A program made the translations under genes and the position numbers. Shown piece after piece: positions 52,676 through 63,746 of a stretch of 64,000 nucleotides of DNA (positions are counted from its first letter, which is position 1; the number at the start of each line of letters is the position of its first letter). The DNA comes from Lichtheimia corymbifera B2541 (lineage: Eukaryota > Mucoromycota > Mucoromycetes > Mucorales > Lichtheimiaceae), in NCBI GenBank assembly GCA_000697475.1, contig JNEU01001098.1, positions 1 through 64,000 of the forward strand, given 5' to 3'. The notes beneath the pieces are model-generated. The model was not told where the DNA came from and did no database searches. It was given only the letters and a program-made list of their open reading frames with translations.

Positions 52676-55080
52676 TTAACTTCTGCTTGCCAAGAAGCTT
52701 CCGAAAGGTGTCTTTTCAAATTCAGTGTTTCGCAAAAAGGCCTCTGCCTCATCCAGCTTAGTTGCACTGTACTCGATGGGTGCTCGTTTTTGTTCAATGT
52801 AATTCTTGTGTGTGTCAAACTAGTATAAAGCATAAGCGTCCAATGAGTATATGACCTTCGTCTCCATGGAGATGTAGCTTACCTTTTCGATTAATGTCCG
52901 CACAGGTTTGGCGAATCGTGTGCCCTTGAGTGCCTTTTGATCCTCCTTGAGCTATACGACCCGCGAGCGTTAAAATTAGTTGCGGTTCGATATTTGAATA
53001 CTTGGATACTCACCTTGCTCAATACAGGAATGGCCAGTTCAGGGAAAGCGATGGACATACCAAAGCAGGCATAAAAGTCGATCATATTGTCGTAAAATAC
53101 ATTGAATTTGGCACTCTGTATACGTTGGTTAGTGATGATGGATAAACGCTCACTACCCTATACATGTACACACCTCGTACACCTTTGTATGCATATACTC
53201 TTGTGGTGTCTTCAAATTCAAGTTCCAATCGAATGCAGGAAGGTCAACGTTGACGATCTTTTCACTTGGATCCACATAGAAAAAGTTGAAAATGAATGGT
53301 GCAAGAGGAATATAGTATCCAGTGGAATCAATCAACCCGATCAATGAACGAATCACGTGTACTCGCAAGGGCAGGAATTGTGGAACGGGATTCAATCTAT
53401 GTCACGTATGTGAGCCTATCATGTAAAGAAAGCATCCAATGGGATCGTGATCTTACCTTAAGGTATTCAGTGCAATGTCGACAAACGGTTGTAACACAGG
53501 CAAGGATGCAGTACCCACTTCAGGACTACACGTCAAACCAATAGCACCAGCCCAGAAATCCAAACAACTGATAAACTGCCATGCATAAACCGATCGAATG
53601 CTTTCTTGTGTCTGAGCCTTTCTTGCAGCCTTGAGATGTGAAGAAAGTTGTCGAATATACACATCCGCATGTTGGGCGCCCATCTTTGGATCAACAGCAT
53701 AAAGGTCGGTGCCCTCCTGAAGCATTTGTTGCAAACGAGCATGGTTGGATTCTGTCACTCGGGTCGAATGTTTTGCAAAGACCAAGTAGACACCCTTGAG
53801 AGCGTGGGGAAGATAATTGTTCTTTTCGGTGTCAACAGCGGCAGTGGCAAAGAGTTTGATGGCTTGATAACAAGCAGCACGAGTTTCAGATGAAAGAACA
53901 CTATCAGACCAACGATCCAAAAGTACCTATTGAAAAGATGAGGATCCCATGATTGGGTGTTTATCCCTTCCCTTCACACTTACTCTTAAGTATTCCCTAG
54001 CTGTTTTTGGGAAGCATCCAAAGAACATGGTGGCCGGAGCAATGTGTGTCAGGATATATTGTACCAAATCATCTTGATCCAGATCACGCAGGAATCGTAC
54101 GCAGCTGTTGAGAAATAAATGGACCACCTTTTCCAATCGTCTCCAATGTTTGGTCTTTGCTGGATGACGTGCTTTTTTGGTGAGGATAATGTGCTGACTG
54201 AGGATAGGATAGGTTGACTTGACCGCCACCTTGACAACCTTGGTGTACACTAAAGCATGGATTAGCTCGATCCCCCTATTTTATAATCATCCATCTTTCT
54301 TACGTTTGTGATTGATGACGCGATAAGTCATTTGTGTATCTGTTCCATCATCAGCGCGTGTAATCGATCGGAAGGCCATCAACAAGTGTTTCAATGCATC
54401 TGGTGATTTGGCACGTGCACCCTTGATCCATTCATCCAACATTTCCTTGGTAACAATGGTTGCGTTGTTATCGTCATCCTCTTCCATGTCATCATCATCG
54501 TCGTCGTCGTCGTCTTCCATATCATCTTCAGAATCAAATCCTTCGTCATCCTCTTGTTCACTTGATTCCTCTTCTTCATCATCATCGTCATCTTGTTCCT
54601 GGTCAAGTTGCATGTCATCCTCGCCTTCCTCGCCTTCCGGTTCCACGGCTTGAAACTGATCCAATGCATTCAATTCTATCTCGCGGTCCTCTTCGAGATC
54701 CAGCACCTCCTCGCTTCCAATCATAAAGTTGCAAAAGTAGTCGGCTGCATTCGCATGTTGGTCGAAGCTAGAATCAGCAATAAGGAACCGATCAGTACAC
54801 ACATATACACATGACGTTGGCTCTTACCTCTCCGCCTTATCGTTTGCGCTTTGGTCCTTTTTGTTATCAGCTAAAAGACCAGCATAAGTGGCGAGATCGT
54901 TGGATCGATGTCGATTTGTTTGTTACCTTTGGCGCCATTCTCTTTTGCTCGGACGGCTCGGCGTTCTTTTCTTCGATTGATCTGCTGTTTGAGCTTATTG
55001 TGTTGTCGTCGTCGCTCGATCGTCTGTTTGAGCTTGGTACGCTGGAACTTGATAGTCGACTTTTTCTGTTTTACGCCCAT
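52676..55080 (-). CDS. NOC2: nucleolar complex protein 2 (Noc2)
   Basis: Nine exons (55080-54927, 54870-54828, 54767-54304, 54249-53984, 53926-53457, 53396-53174, 53115-53014, 52951-52883, 52819-52676) give 644 residues. Noc2 pairs with Noc1 and Noc3 to carry pre-60S particles through the nucleolus and nucleoplasm. The N-terminus is very basic (MGVKQKKSTIKFQRTK, RRQHNKLKQQINRRKERR), then long Asp/Glu runs (about 90-155). The HEAT-like Noc2 domain fills 190-620, with KTKHWRRLEKVVHLFLNS, PKTAREYLRVLLDRWSDS and ISCLDFWAGAIGLT. It ends in a short TPFGKFLASRS tail. It is convergent with MSH5 (89 bp between stops). Confidence 0.93.
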
Positions 55081-55790
55081 GATATGAAGAGGGAGGTGAA
55101 AGTGCCAAAAATTCAAGCGGTGGAAGCCACGCCTGGAAAGAGACTACTTGTAGAGCGGGACTTGAAGAAGAACAAAAAGCGTCCTGTCAAATGCCCTGCC
55201 CACGCTCCCTCCCATCATTCCACACCCACCTCTCCTCCCAAAACGACTCCCTTTATATACGATAAACACCCTGTATTGTAAATGACATATAAAAGATGAA
55301 TGATGATAACAGCATAGCTGACTTAAATGTTATTGAAGAGGATCCCAATATTACTATTTACTACTCGTTCCCATGTTGGAGATATGCATTTGTTCGTGTA
55401 AAGTGAGTGTATCATTTTTGTGATGATACCTCGTTCATATAGCTATGTACAAGATATACTCATTGCATCGTTTACCTATTTAAGCAAGTTTGAGTAGTCA
55501 GCCGCTGCGTGTATGATAGGACTAGGATGCAGCAAGGATGTCATGTGAGAGCACAACATCCCATGCAAAATGTCAATAATAGGCTTTAGTTAGTGTAGCC
55601 TATGGGAAAAAAAGAATGGGTGGTGTGTGGGATGCTTTTTTACAACTGACGCAAGAACAATATCATGCAATTGTGTGAGATTATTCAATCCCAGTCGCAC
55701 AAAATCTTGGTCTTTTGGGACCCATTCCCTTCTCTCTCTCTCTTTTTTCTTTTTCTTTTCTCACACAAAGACTCCTCAAACACACACACC
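55081..55790. promoter_or_regulatory. divergent intergenic region
   Basis: About 710 bp between NOC2 (minus) and the PAH-like gene (plus). A CT-rich and T-rich run (about 55728-55762) followed by a CA-rich leader precedes the plus-strand start. A frame crossing the NOC2 first exon on the plus strand (54811-55281) is a shadow. Confidence 0.4.
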
Positions 55791-56744
55791 ATGTCATTGT
55801 TTGCATCTGAATACATACCTTTACCACCATCGCAACAACGACGTAGCAGTGTTGATATCCGTGGTCAATCAGTCAACTCGGACATTCTGGTAGCCTTGTT
55901 GGATCGACCAGGCGAGATGCACGCACTGACAGCCCGAAACACTCACTTTTACACCGCTTTGAAAAATTACATCACCGAAACCCAAGGTGCTGATGCATGG
56001 CTACGCTTTCAAGAAATCGTGTATGCCCCCCGTGAAGAGATTCCAGACCGTGAATGGATCAATGCCATTTCAGCTTTTTTATCCCATAATCCCGTATTTC
56101 TCAGCAAATTCAAAGAAAGCGTTGGTTACGAAGACGACGATGACTATCATTCTGAGGAGGATGAAGACTCCTCACCCTTACCCTCTCCACGACAAAGCTA
56201 CTACTACTACGATGATGATGACGAAGGTGTGGTTGGAAAAAGAAGACGTAGTCGACAATCCAGTGGCGGTGGTGGTGCCTCACGGTCATCAATGATGAGG
56301 CCGCCACCAACGTACGAGTGTTTATTGGCGTTACGTGATTATCCAAACATCCAGGCTCGATTACCACTCATGTGCCCTGCTTACTTTCGAAAGGCTCGAC
56401 AACTCATGTCATTAGCTCCTTCGGCTTCTCGATCTAATGCAGTGCGTCGAAATTCTATCTTGGAAGAAGTCGATGTGATGGATGATTCAACAGGTGGTGA
56501 TGATGAACAACGCTTCAACATGTGTGATCAAGATTCAGAAGGTCCTTATGAGCACTTTTGCCAAGTGGTCTGCACTACACGTCAAGAACAACCTGATGAT
56601 GAAGCATGGTTGGATGCCATCGTCGAATCATTGGATGGTTGGCCTCAATTATTGGATGATCTCGAACAAATTGCAATGTCACTGGATGCCCAAGATGATG
56701 ATGAACAACAACAACAACAAGGATCGCCCGATGCATATATCTAG
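55791..56744 (+). CDS. protein with two PAH-like helical domains, unknown
   Basis: A single exon of 317 residues. Two copies of an approximately 80-residue helical pattern are visible: copy 1 at about 31-112 (DILVALLDRPGEMHAL..., FQEIVYAPREEIPDREWI, FLSHNPVFLSKFKESV) and copy 2 at about 180-300 (ECLLALRDYPNIQARL..., FCQVVCTTRQEQPDDEAWL, LDGWPQLLDDLEQIAM). The last part of each copy (F..V, W...I, L...P.LL..F) recalls paired amphipathic helix domains of Sin3-type co-repressors. Between the copies lie an acidic Asp/Glu/Ser/Tyr stretch and a basic KRRRSRQSS motif that could be a nuclear signal. I do not know a named family; a transcription-related adaptor is a guess. The start follows a pyrimidine/CA-rich leader. 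Confidence 0.72.
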   Translation: MSLFASEYIPLPPSQQRRSSVDIRGQSVNSDILVALLDRPGEMHALTARNTHFYTALKNYITETQGADAWLRFQEIVYAPREEIPDREWINAISAFLSHNPVFLSKFKESVGYEDDDDYHSEEDEDSSPLPSPRQSYYYYDDDDEGVVGKRRRSRQSSGGGGASRSSMMRPPPTYECLLALRDYPNIQARLPLMCPAYFRKARQLMSLAPSASRSNAVRRNSILEEVDVMDDSTGGDDEQRFNMCDQDSEGPYEHFCQVVCTTRQEQPDDEAWLDAIVESLDGWPQLLDDLEQIAMSLDAQDDDEQQQQQGSPDAYI

Positions 56745-56961
56745 TATGTAGTTGTATAGTTTGGTTAAGCTTTACTTACAGTTATTGGCTGTCACTATAT
56801 ATAAAAGGGGAAAGGGAGGAAGAAAAGAAGAAAGAAACAAAGAGATAATCACATGAAATTTAACAAAGGGAAAGAAAGGATATATCAAATGGGGATGGGT
56901 TAGGGGGGTTGTCATGTACGGAATATAAAAAGAATAGATAAAATGTGCAATAAAAACTAGT

Positions 56962-59900
56962 CTATCGAGACGAGTTCATGAAACCAGCAATCCACGATGT
57001 GCGCTTATCACGGGTAGGTGAGTCTCCACCACCATTCTCGGGAACAACAGCACCACCACGGAGAGGTTTGGCAATACGACCAAAGTTCAATGCTGACATG
57101 GGGCTCTGTGTCTTTTGTTGCGAACGTGCTTGCTCAAGTCGTTCACGTACAGCTTGCAATTGGGTCTCGAACTTTTGGTTTTGTGTAATAAGCTTCTCTT
57201 GAGCATCTTGGAGCAATGTTTCAAGGCTCTGGATACGTTCGTTACGTGCAATCAACTTGCGTTCAGCCAAGGCCACTTCCTTCTTGAGTGATGCGTTTTG
57301 ATCAACGAGCTAAAAAAAAAAGTAGAAAAATATATAAATACGCAAATCATGGGCATCCATCCATCATCCAGGATACTTTACCTGCTTTTGCACATTGGTG
57401 AGTTGCTCAAGGTTACGCTCCAAAAAGGCCATCTTCTTTTGCTGAGCTTTGTTGTTGCTTGTTCGAAGGACATTGTTGTAGTGCTCGCGGGTCTCATCCA
57501 ACGACATTTCAAGTTCAACCACACGCTCACAGCGGCTTTGAAGATCACGCATCAATGCCTTCTTCATGACTTCAAAGTCGGCAAGTTGTTGAGCCATCGA
57601 TTTACGCATACGCTCAAGATCCTTTTCTTTCTCGCTAAGGTCACCACTGGTGGCAGGTGCAGGTGCAGCTTGATCGGCCAATGCAGCCTAATAAAAAAAA
57701 ATCATCAACATCAGTTCATGCTGGTGTCGTTTTCCAGTGACTCCTTACCTGGAGTTGCTCGTTGGCAGCCTTAAGATCAGCCATGGCGCTGCTAAGCTTC
57801 TGATGATCTTGATTCTTGCGTTCAAGCTCCTTTTTAAGATCCTCAATCTCCTTTTGTTGGATTTCCTTCTTGGCAGCATGGGTTGCTTCGAGCTTGCTCT
57901 TGATATCAGTGATGGTATCTGCAATGTCAGCTCTCGACTTGGCTTCGGCCTCCTCTTCGGCAATGGTCTTGTCAAGCAACTCTTCATATTCATGCTCAAG
58001 GGTGTTGAGACGACCTTCCAAGTCGTTCTTTTTGCTTTCCATGTTGTTCTTTTCATATGTCAAGTCGCTAATCGTCTTGGTATGTTGTTCAAGCAACACC
58101 TTCGATTCAGCAAGTTCACGGCGTAAGCTGGCAATCTCCTCATTGGACATGCTTTCACCATCGAGTTTGTTGAGTGCGTCTCGAATCTGGCGCTCCTTTT
58201 CATTGATTTGGCTCTAAAGATAATGATAAGCGTGCGGGTTTTCATCATCCATTGTCATTCAAATATACCGAAGGATCAAATCCAGACATCATTTGTGCCA
58301 TCTTTTCAGCCTTTTTCTTTTCTTTATCCGTATCGGATGCTTCCTTGTGAGCCATGCGCACCTCGGCCAAGTTCTTTTTGAGTTCCTCCAATTCAGACAT
58401 CAAATCTTGGTTGGCTTCCTTCAAGGACTCGACAGTGATAGCATTCTCTTTGCTCTCATAGGACATTTTCTGAAGCTGAAGTCTCAGGTCGCTCAATTCA
58501 GATGTCATTTGCTGGTTCTCCTTGGTCACTGTTTGCTCCTGCTCCTTGTAATAGCCCATTTCTTCCTTGAGTGATTCGAGGAGCTTTTCACGATTGGCAA
58601 TCTCAGTTTCCTAAAAGCTCATTGAGTCACATGCCCATTGTTTGTAACATTGGTTGTAAGATATATACCTTTTCAGCAATTTGATCCATGAGCTCATTCT
58701 CACGTTTCATATACTCTTCACGTTCATCTTTTTCAAGCACAATGGCTGGTGTGGAAGGACGTGACAGCTCATCGCTCACGGGACTCTTGAAACCTTGTGC
58801 AGGAGGTAGAGCCTTGAAATCACCCTTGCTGACCTTATCCATGGTGACCCACTTTTCCTCGGGAACACTGTTGCCTGCACGCCAAACATTGACTTCACCC
58901 TCGAGTGCAGCGATATATGTTTGGAAAGTAACTGCTTCGGCTTTGATCTTTTTGAGAGCAGCTTTGAGTTCTGCAGGTGACAAATCGGCATTGACCTTGG
59001 CCTTGTTCTTGATCGTCTTGGCACGTACACCAAATCGCAATGTCGATAGCGTTTCAGCTTCGTTGTAGGATGATGGCGAGCAATTAATGATGAGCGTCGT
59101 ACGAGAATTACCACCAAGTGATTCTTGCAGGATACGAGTGAGCTTGGAATCGCGATAAGGGATATGGCTCGACTACATCCATATACATTAGATAATGGTG
59201 ATTGTGAGGGTTGCTAGATATATTACCTTGCCATCCGTCAATGCATTAATGACCATACCCAAGGCTGTCAGTGACTTGTTGATCTTTTTGGCTTCCTCGA
59301 GTGTTTGACCTGATGCACCCGTCTTGCCAACCTAACAAGGAAATTTTCACGTGTATAAGCAAGGATTCATGCAAACAAATGTCTTCTTTTCGTTTCTTAC
59401 CTTTTCAGAGCCAGCCAAATCGACCAAGTAGAGCTTGCCACTCTTTGCAGCACCCGTGTCAACATTCTTTTGCGTGATAGTGATGACGAAAATGGAATGA
59501 CTTCTTGAACTTTCGGCATTCATGTCTGAAAAGGTACAAGCAAGAGGTCAGAAGATAGGGTGGATAATTGGAATCCCGTCGACCCACTTACTCGTATAGG
59601 CAACCACACGATTGTTTCCACCACGACGCATTACTTCGTATACTTCTTCACTTGATCCAACGTATACTTCGAGCAGGTCCTTGACGTAGATACCCTTTTG
59701 TTTATCTTCATGGATCGGCAAGTTCTCTCGTGAAGCTATAAAAAAACATCATAGGGTAAGATGGAAGCTTCTTTTTTTTGCACGTTGCCAAACTTACGAT
59801 TCAAAAGATCTCGCACTTTTTCCATGTAAATCTCCATGTACGAGACACGTACGGTGAATTCAAGGTTGCTAGGTGACTCCATGATGCTTGCAAAGATTTG

Positions 59901-60593
59901 TTCAACAATGCGTGGTGTGATACCCTTGGTACTTTCATCATCGATATCGGCACCCTAGTAGACAGACACCCAAGTTAGTATAAAAGACATGCAAAGAGAT
60001 ATATTATACATACCATCATGGTATAGGTCTTTCCAGAACCTGTTTGGCCATAAGCAAACACAGTGCCATTGTAACCAGCCGTGACATCTGATGCGTTGTG
60101 TTTGTGTGAGTGTGAGTGAGTTTTTGTGTGGGACCATTTTGGGGGAGGAGGGGGGATAAGGTTTTGTTCAACAAGGCCATCCAACTCAGCCAAGCTGCCC
60201 GCCCATCCGTTCAATGTCACCGCCGCCGCCACCAACCAACCCCTTCCCGCGAGTTGCTGTTAACCTCCCCACACACATACACACACAACCCCTTGCCCGT
60301 TTTACGTTACTTACCATCGACAATCGACTTTACTGAATAGTCAAAGATATCCTTTTGCGCTGTGTTCATGCCATACACCTTGTCAAATGAAAAGTTGCCA
60401 TTGTATTCTTTGCCCTGCATCATAGATAAATGAATTTCATGCCACTACTTTCAGTAACCAAGGAACAACTTACGTTGAATTTCAATGAGGAGCCTTCGTC
60501 AGAGATGTCAATGATGGGGACACCACCTTCTCTAATCTCGAGTTTGTTCTGGGGTCGGAAACGGCAAACGACTTTGATGTTGTTTCCAGACAT
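56962..60593 (-). CDS. KHC: conventional kinesin heavy chain (kinesin-1)
   Basis: Twelve exons (60593-60474, 60414-60315, 60087-60014, 59954-59798, 59735-59592, 59525-59401, 59331-59227, 59172-58669, 58610-58269, 58213-57749, 57687-57382, 57309-56962) give 929 residues. This motor walks to microtubule plus ends carrying vesicles and hyphal-tip cargo. The motor domain (about 1-330) shows VVCRFRP, P-loop [12 protein letters not shown], switch [12 protein letters not shown], switch [10 protein letters not shown] and the neck-side [13 protein letters not shown]. Coiled coil fills about 420-870. The tail keeps the autoinhibitory IAK motif (RIAKPLRGG, about 892-900). The fungal form has no light-chain region to expect. 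Intron 2 (60088-60314, 227 nt) is much longer than the others. No frame break is seen. Confidence 0.95.
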
Positions 60594-61397
60594 GGGAGAG
60601 AGTGAGAATGAGACGAAGAAAGAAGGACAAAGGGGAACGCTTCCGAACAAGAGCAAAAGGAACTTGACCCGTTCCGCTCACCCGGGTGGAGATTGAAAGC
60701 AATGTCGCAGGAACCATAAGCACCCAATTGCACCTATTTGGAAATCAACATGTCAACCCATCATCCTTGGATAAGCAGGTGATATCACTCAGGATCATCT
60801 TTTCCTTTCATTGTTCACACCATCATGTACATATATAAAATGATATTATGCACCATACATGAATGAGACTCATCATACCAAGTACTCCATGTGAAATGCG
60901 CCGTGCCGTGATAATCCTATTCTGATGTTGTATGGGTGTGTGTGTGTGGATATAAATGAGATTGTCTCGTTACAGTGTTGGGTGATGAAGAAGATGGAAT
61001 GGGCATCTGACAAAACTAATATCGGAGTGAATGACAGCGCCGTTTATATCCAACACAGCACTGCTGATCCTTTTTCTTGATCTACGATCATGTGGGGAAT
61101 ACCATTTTGTACATAGACTACTGCCAGTGGACTAATGTAACACTGAGGGTGGGGATATAGATCCATTTACTTTCCAGATGAGCCTTTGTTGGTCATGGGG
61201 ATTGATACTTTGATAACCCCCACTCTATATACCTTGGAAAGCTATTTTTTTCTTCCCTCATTCTTACCACGCCAGGAATAGCGATCTGAGGTTGCACCAA
61301 CTGGAAACGAATAATTAGCTTGGGATCGACCAGCAATAAATTCTTCATTATCCTCCCTTTCTCTTTTTCTGAAAGCTTTTTTCTTGTTGTTGTGTCC
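60594..61397. promoter_or_regulatory. divergent intergenic region kinesin / LEA_2 protein
   Basis: About 800 bp between the start codons. A TG-rich microsatellite lies near 60940-60955 and TATATAAA-type words near 60830. A T/C-rich run (about 61340-61390) precedes the plus-strand start. No gene is supported here. Confidence 0.4.
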
Positions 61398-62535
61398 ATG
61401 TCTCATTTCTACAACCATCATGATGATGGTTACTATGCCCAATACAATGCTGGACCTCCACCACCCGTACCACCACCACATCAACCCTACTATGACAATA
61501 CCAACAATTACCCCATGTATGATATGTCTACACAACAACACTACAATTCGCCTACTCCAGCAACAGACGATGTGTATGGCCTTGCTGCCAAATCATCAGC
61601 AAAACAACATGGCGAATACCAAAATCTAGGCGATGAAGGGGTTGGTGCTGCTGCTGCAGCACCTATTATATATACCGAGAAAGGCAAAAAGCGATCGTGT
61701 CTTGATAAGCTTTGTTGTGGATGCTGTACTTGTTATCCTCGATGGGCACGTTGGCTCTTTTGTATTATTTTACTTCTCATCATCATTCTTGCAATCATCA
61801 TTGGCGTGCTGGCCGCGTTATTCAAGGTACCCGAAGTTAAATTCAACGGCTTAAAAGGCGAACCCAGGTTTTCATTGAATGGCACCACTGCCACCTTTGA
61901 GTTTAACCTTGATATCAGTATCAACAACCCCAACATTGAAAGCATTGCATTTGAAAATGTGAAAGCGACGGCAAGTAAAAAATAGTAACCCACCCAAAGT
62001 GACCTCATTTCTTACATGTTACTCGTTTAATTAGGCCTTTTACCCCGGATACAGTGCAGCGATAGGTGGCGGTACATTGGATGATGTCCATATCAACAAT
62101 AATGCAGTGACCGAAATCATATTCCCCTTTCATATAACAGTGGACGCGATGGATCATAGTACACAAGCGATCATTTTTGATATTATGGGCAAATGCGGCC
62201 TTACTGGAAACGATGCATCGGGGATCACGATTAATTACGATATTGTCCCCACACTTGATATTATCGGCATCAAGATCTCTCCCACTATTTCAAACCAAGC
62301 AACATTGCCGTGCGACGATGCTGTAAGTGTGGTAGCTATTTCGATGATGCGTGTGTGATGCTTATGTTTTTTTTTTCCTTGTACATAGAAAATCCCAGAC
62401 TTGTCATCCATCACTAGCCTTACAAGCCTTATTCCATCCGATGTTATAGATAATCTTCCCACAGATGCCATTCCAAGTGATATTGCTCAACAGACATCGT
62501 TGCTGGATGGTTTACTCCCAACAGAAGGTGCATAG
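61398..62535 (+). CDS. LEA_2-type membrane-anchored protein
   Basis: Three exons (61398-61970, 62035-62322, 62389-62535) give 335 residues. The first 95 residues are Tyr/Pro/Gln/Asn-rich and cytosolic in style. A Cys-rich patch (DKLCCGCCTCYPRW, about 103-116) lies just before a strong membrane helix (LFCIILLLIIILAIIIGVLA, about 119-138). The outside part is a beta-type domain with FEFNLDISINNPNIESIAFE, the pattern of LEA_2/NDR1-like proteins. The Cys patch could be palmitoylated. The family is linked to membrane contact and stress in fungi and plants; the exact role is unknown. Intron 1 uses a GC donor. An in-frame ATG at 61320 exists, but it would place hydrophobic pyrimidine-tract residues ahead, so I prefer 61398. 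Confidence 0.82.
61971..62034 (+). other. GC-AG intron
   Basis: The donor is GCAAGT and the acceptor TTAG. Splicing joins ACG to GCC TTT TAC, giving KATAFYPGYS and keeping the frame to the end of the gene. No GT donor nearby does this: without splicing the frame meets a stop (TAG) at 61983. Confidence 0.85.
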
Positions 62536-62648
62536 ATATGATAGTAGACTTGTTTATTATGCAGACATCATCATTCCGATAGCCATTTGTAAATCTAAAC
62601 TCAACTATTTTGACCCACACACACAGAGAGAGATTTGACACACGCACA

Positions 62649-63524
62649 ATGCTTGCCTTGCTAAATTCCCAACGCGTCTTGTTTCACCGGTCTTTGTCTT
62701 CTTCTTCCACACGCACCATGTCTACTCATTCTCACCTTTCCGATGACTGCATCTTTTGCAAAATCATAAGGCAAGTGAGCGTCTTCCATTGCTGTCTGAC
62801 GCGTTGCTCACATTGCTGGATTAGGGGTCAAATTCCTTCGTTCAAGCTTGTAGAGACCGACAAGAGGTAGCGTCGTTGACATGGCAACCTTTTTCATGCC
62901 TTTTTATTCATTATTCCTTGTCAGCTTTGCCTTTATGGATATTGATCCTTTGAGTCCTGGTCACTCGGTAAGCTCTTTTCTTGACGGCATGATGTAAAAG
63001 TTCTTGTTGCTTATGGTTGCTATCATAGCTTGTTATCCCCAAATGTAACTATATCGTCATCTTCATCATCATTAACAACGAAGGATTAATCCAATGATGC
63101 GTGTATTATCAGATCATGCCGAGTTTTTCCATCAAGTGCCTGATGAATATCTTGCCGATGCACTTCCAGTCGCCAAAAAGATCGCTGCAGCTTCCAATTT
63201 GAAGCAGTACAATGTTTTGCAGGTAAGTTCTCTCTCTCGTTGTTCTTGGATGTCTTGTTTACTCACACAATCCCATGACGTTTCCTTTTTCACGTTGTAC
63301 AGAACAATGGAAAACTTGCAAACCAGGTTCGTCCTTTAACGCGTGCATTTATTTATACAAGTGCTTAACTCTTTATCATCCCACAGGCTGTACCGCACGT
63401 CCATTTCCACGTTATCCCTAAGCCCAACGAAGAACAAGGTCTTGGTGTGAGATGGAAGCCTATTGGCATGTCCAAGGATGAAGTTCAAAAGGTGTATGAT
63501 GAAACCATGAAGAACTTGCAGTAG
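62649..63524 (+). CDS. HNT1: HIT-family nucleotide hydrolase (Hint/Hnt1)
   Basis: Seven exons (62649-62770, 62825-62866, 62925-62967, 63029-63044, 63113-63222, 63303-63326, 63387-63524) give 164 residues. The family hydrolyses adenosine phosphoramidates through a histidine triad. Visible: DDCIFCKIIRGQIPSFKL at the start of the domain, FAFMDIDPLSPGHSLVIPK, the NNGKLANQ loop and the triad HVHFHVIPKPNEEQGLG. The first 23 residues (MLALLNSQRVLFHRSLSSSS) look like a mitochondrial presequence, and a second ATG at 62718 gives a 141-residue cytosolic form. Intron 1 has a GC donor; exon 4 is only 16 nt. Confidence 0.93.
62771..62824 (+). other. GC-AG intron
   Basis: The donor is GCAAGT and the acceptor TTAG. 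Joining AAG to GGG TCA gives CKIIRGQIPSF, exactly the HIT-family consensus order. The GT six bases further on (GTGAGC) would put the next exon out of frame. Confidence 0.88.
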
Positions 63525-63746
63525 TAGTAGTAGTAGTGGTTGTAGTTGTTGTTAAGTCAATCATTGAGTAAAGCGAATTCTCTTTCATTGTCGAATGGTG
63601 TTTACTATAACCAATATAGCAAGTAATGGGCAATGATTGTCATCCATAGGACAAACAAAGAAAAACCAGGGGGGTGGGGTTGATGGTGTAAGTTCTATTT
63701 ATGCAGAGGCGAGAAATTTCCCGAAAGTCACCTTTCTCTTCTTGCT

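Noticed and set aside
54811..55281. 156-residue plus-strand frame opposite the first NOC2 exons
   Set aside because: Shadow of the basic NOC2 N-terminus, which is a conserved family feature in the minus frame.
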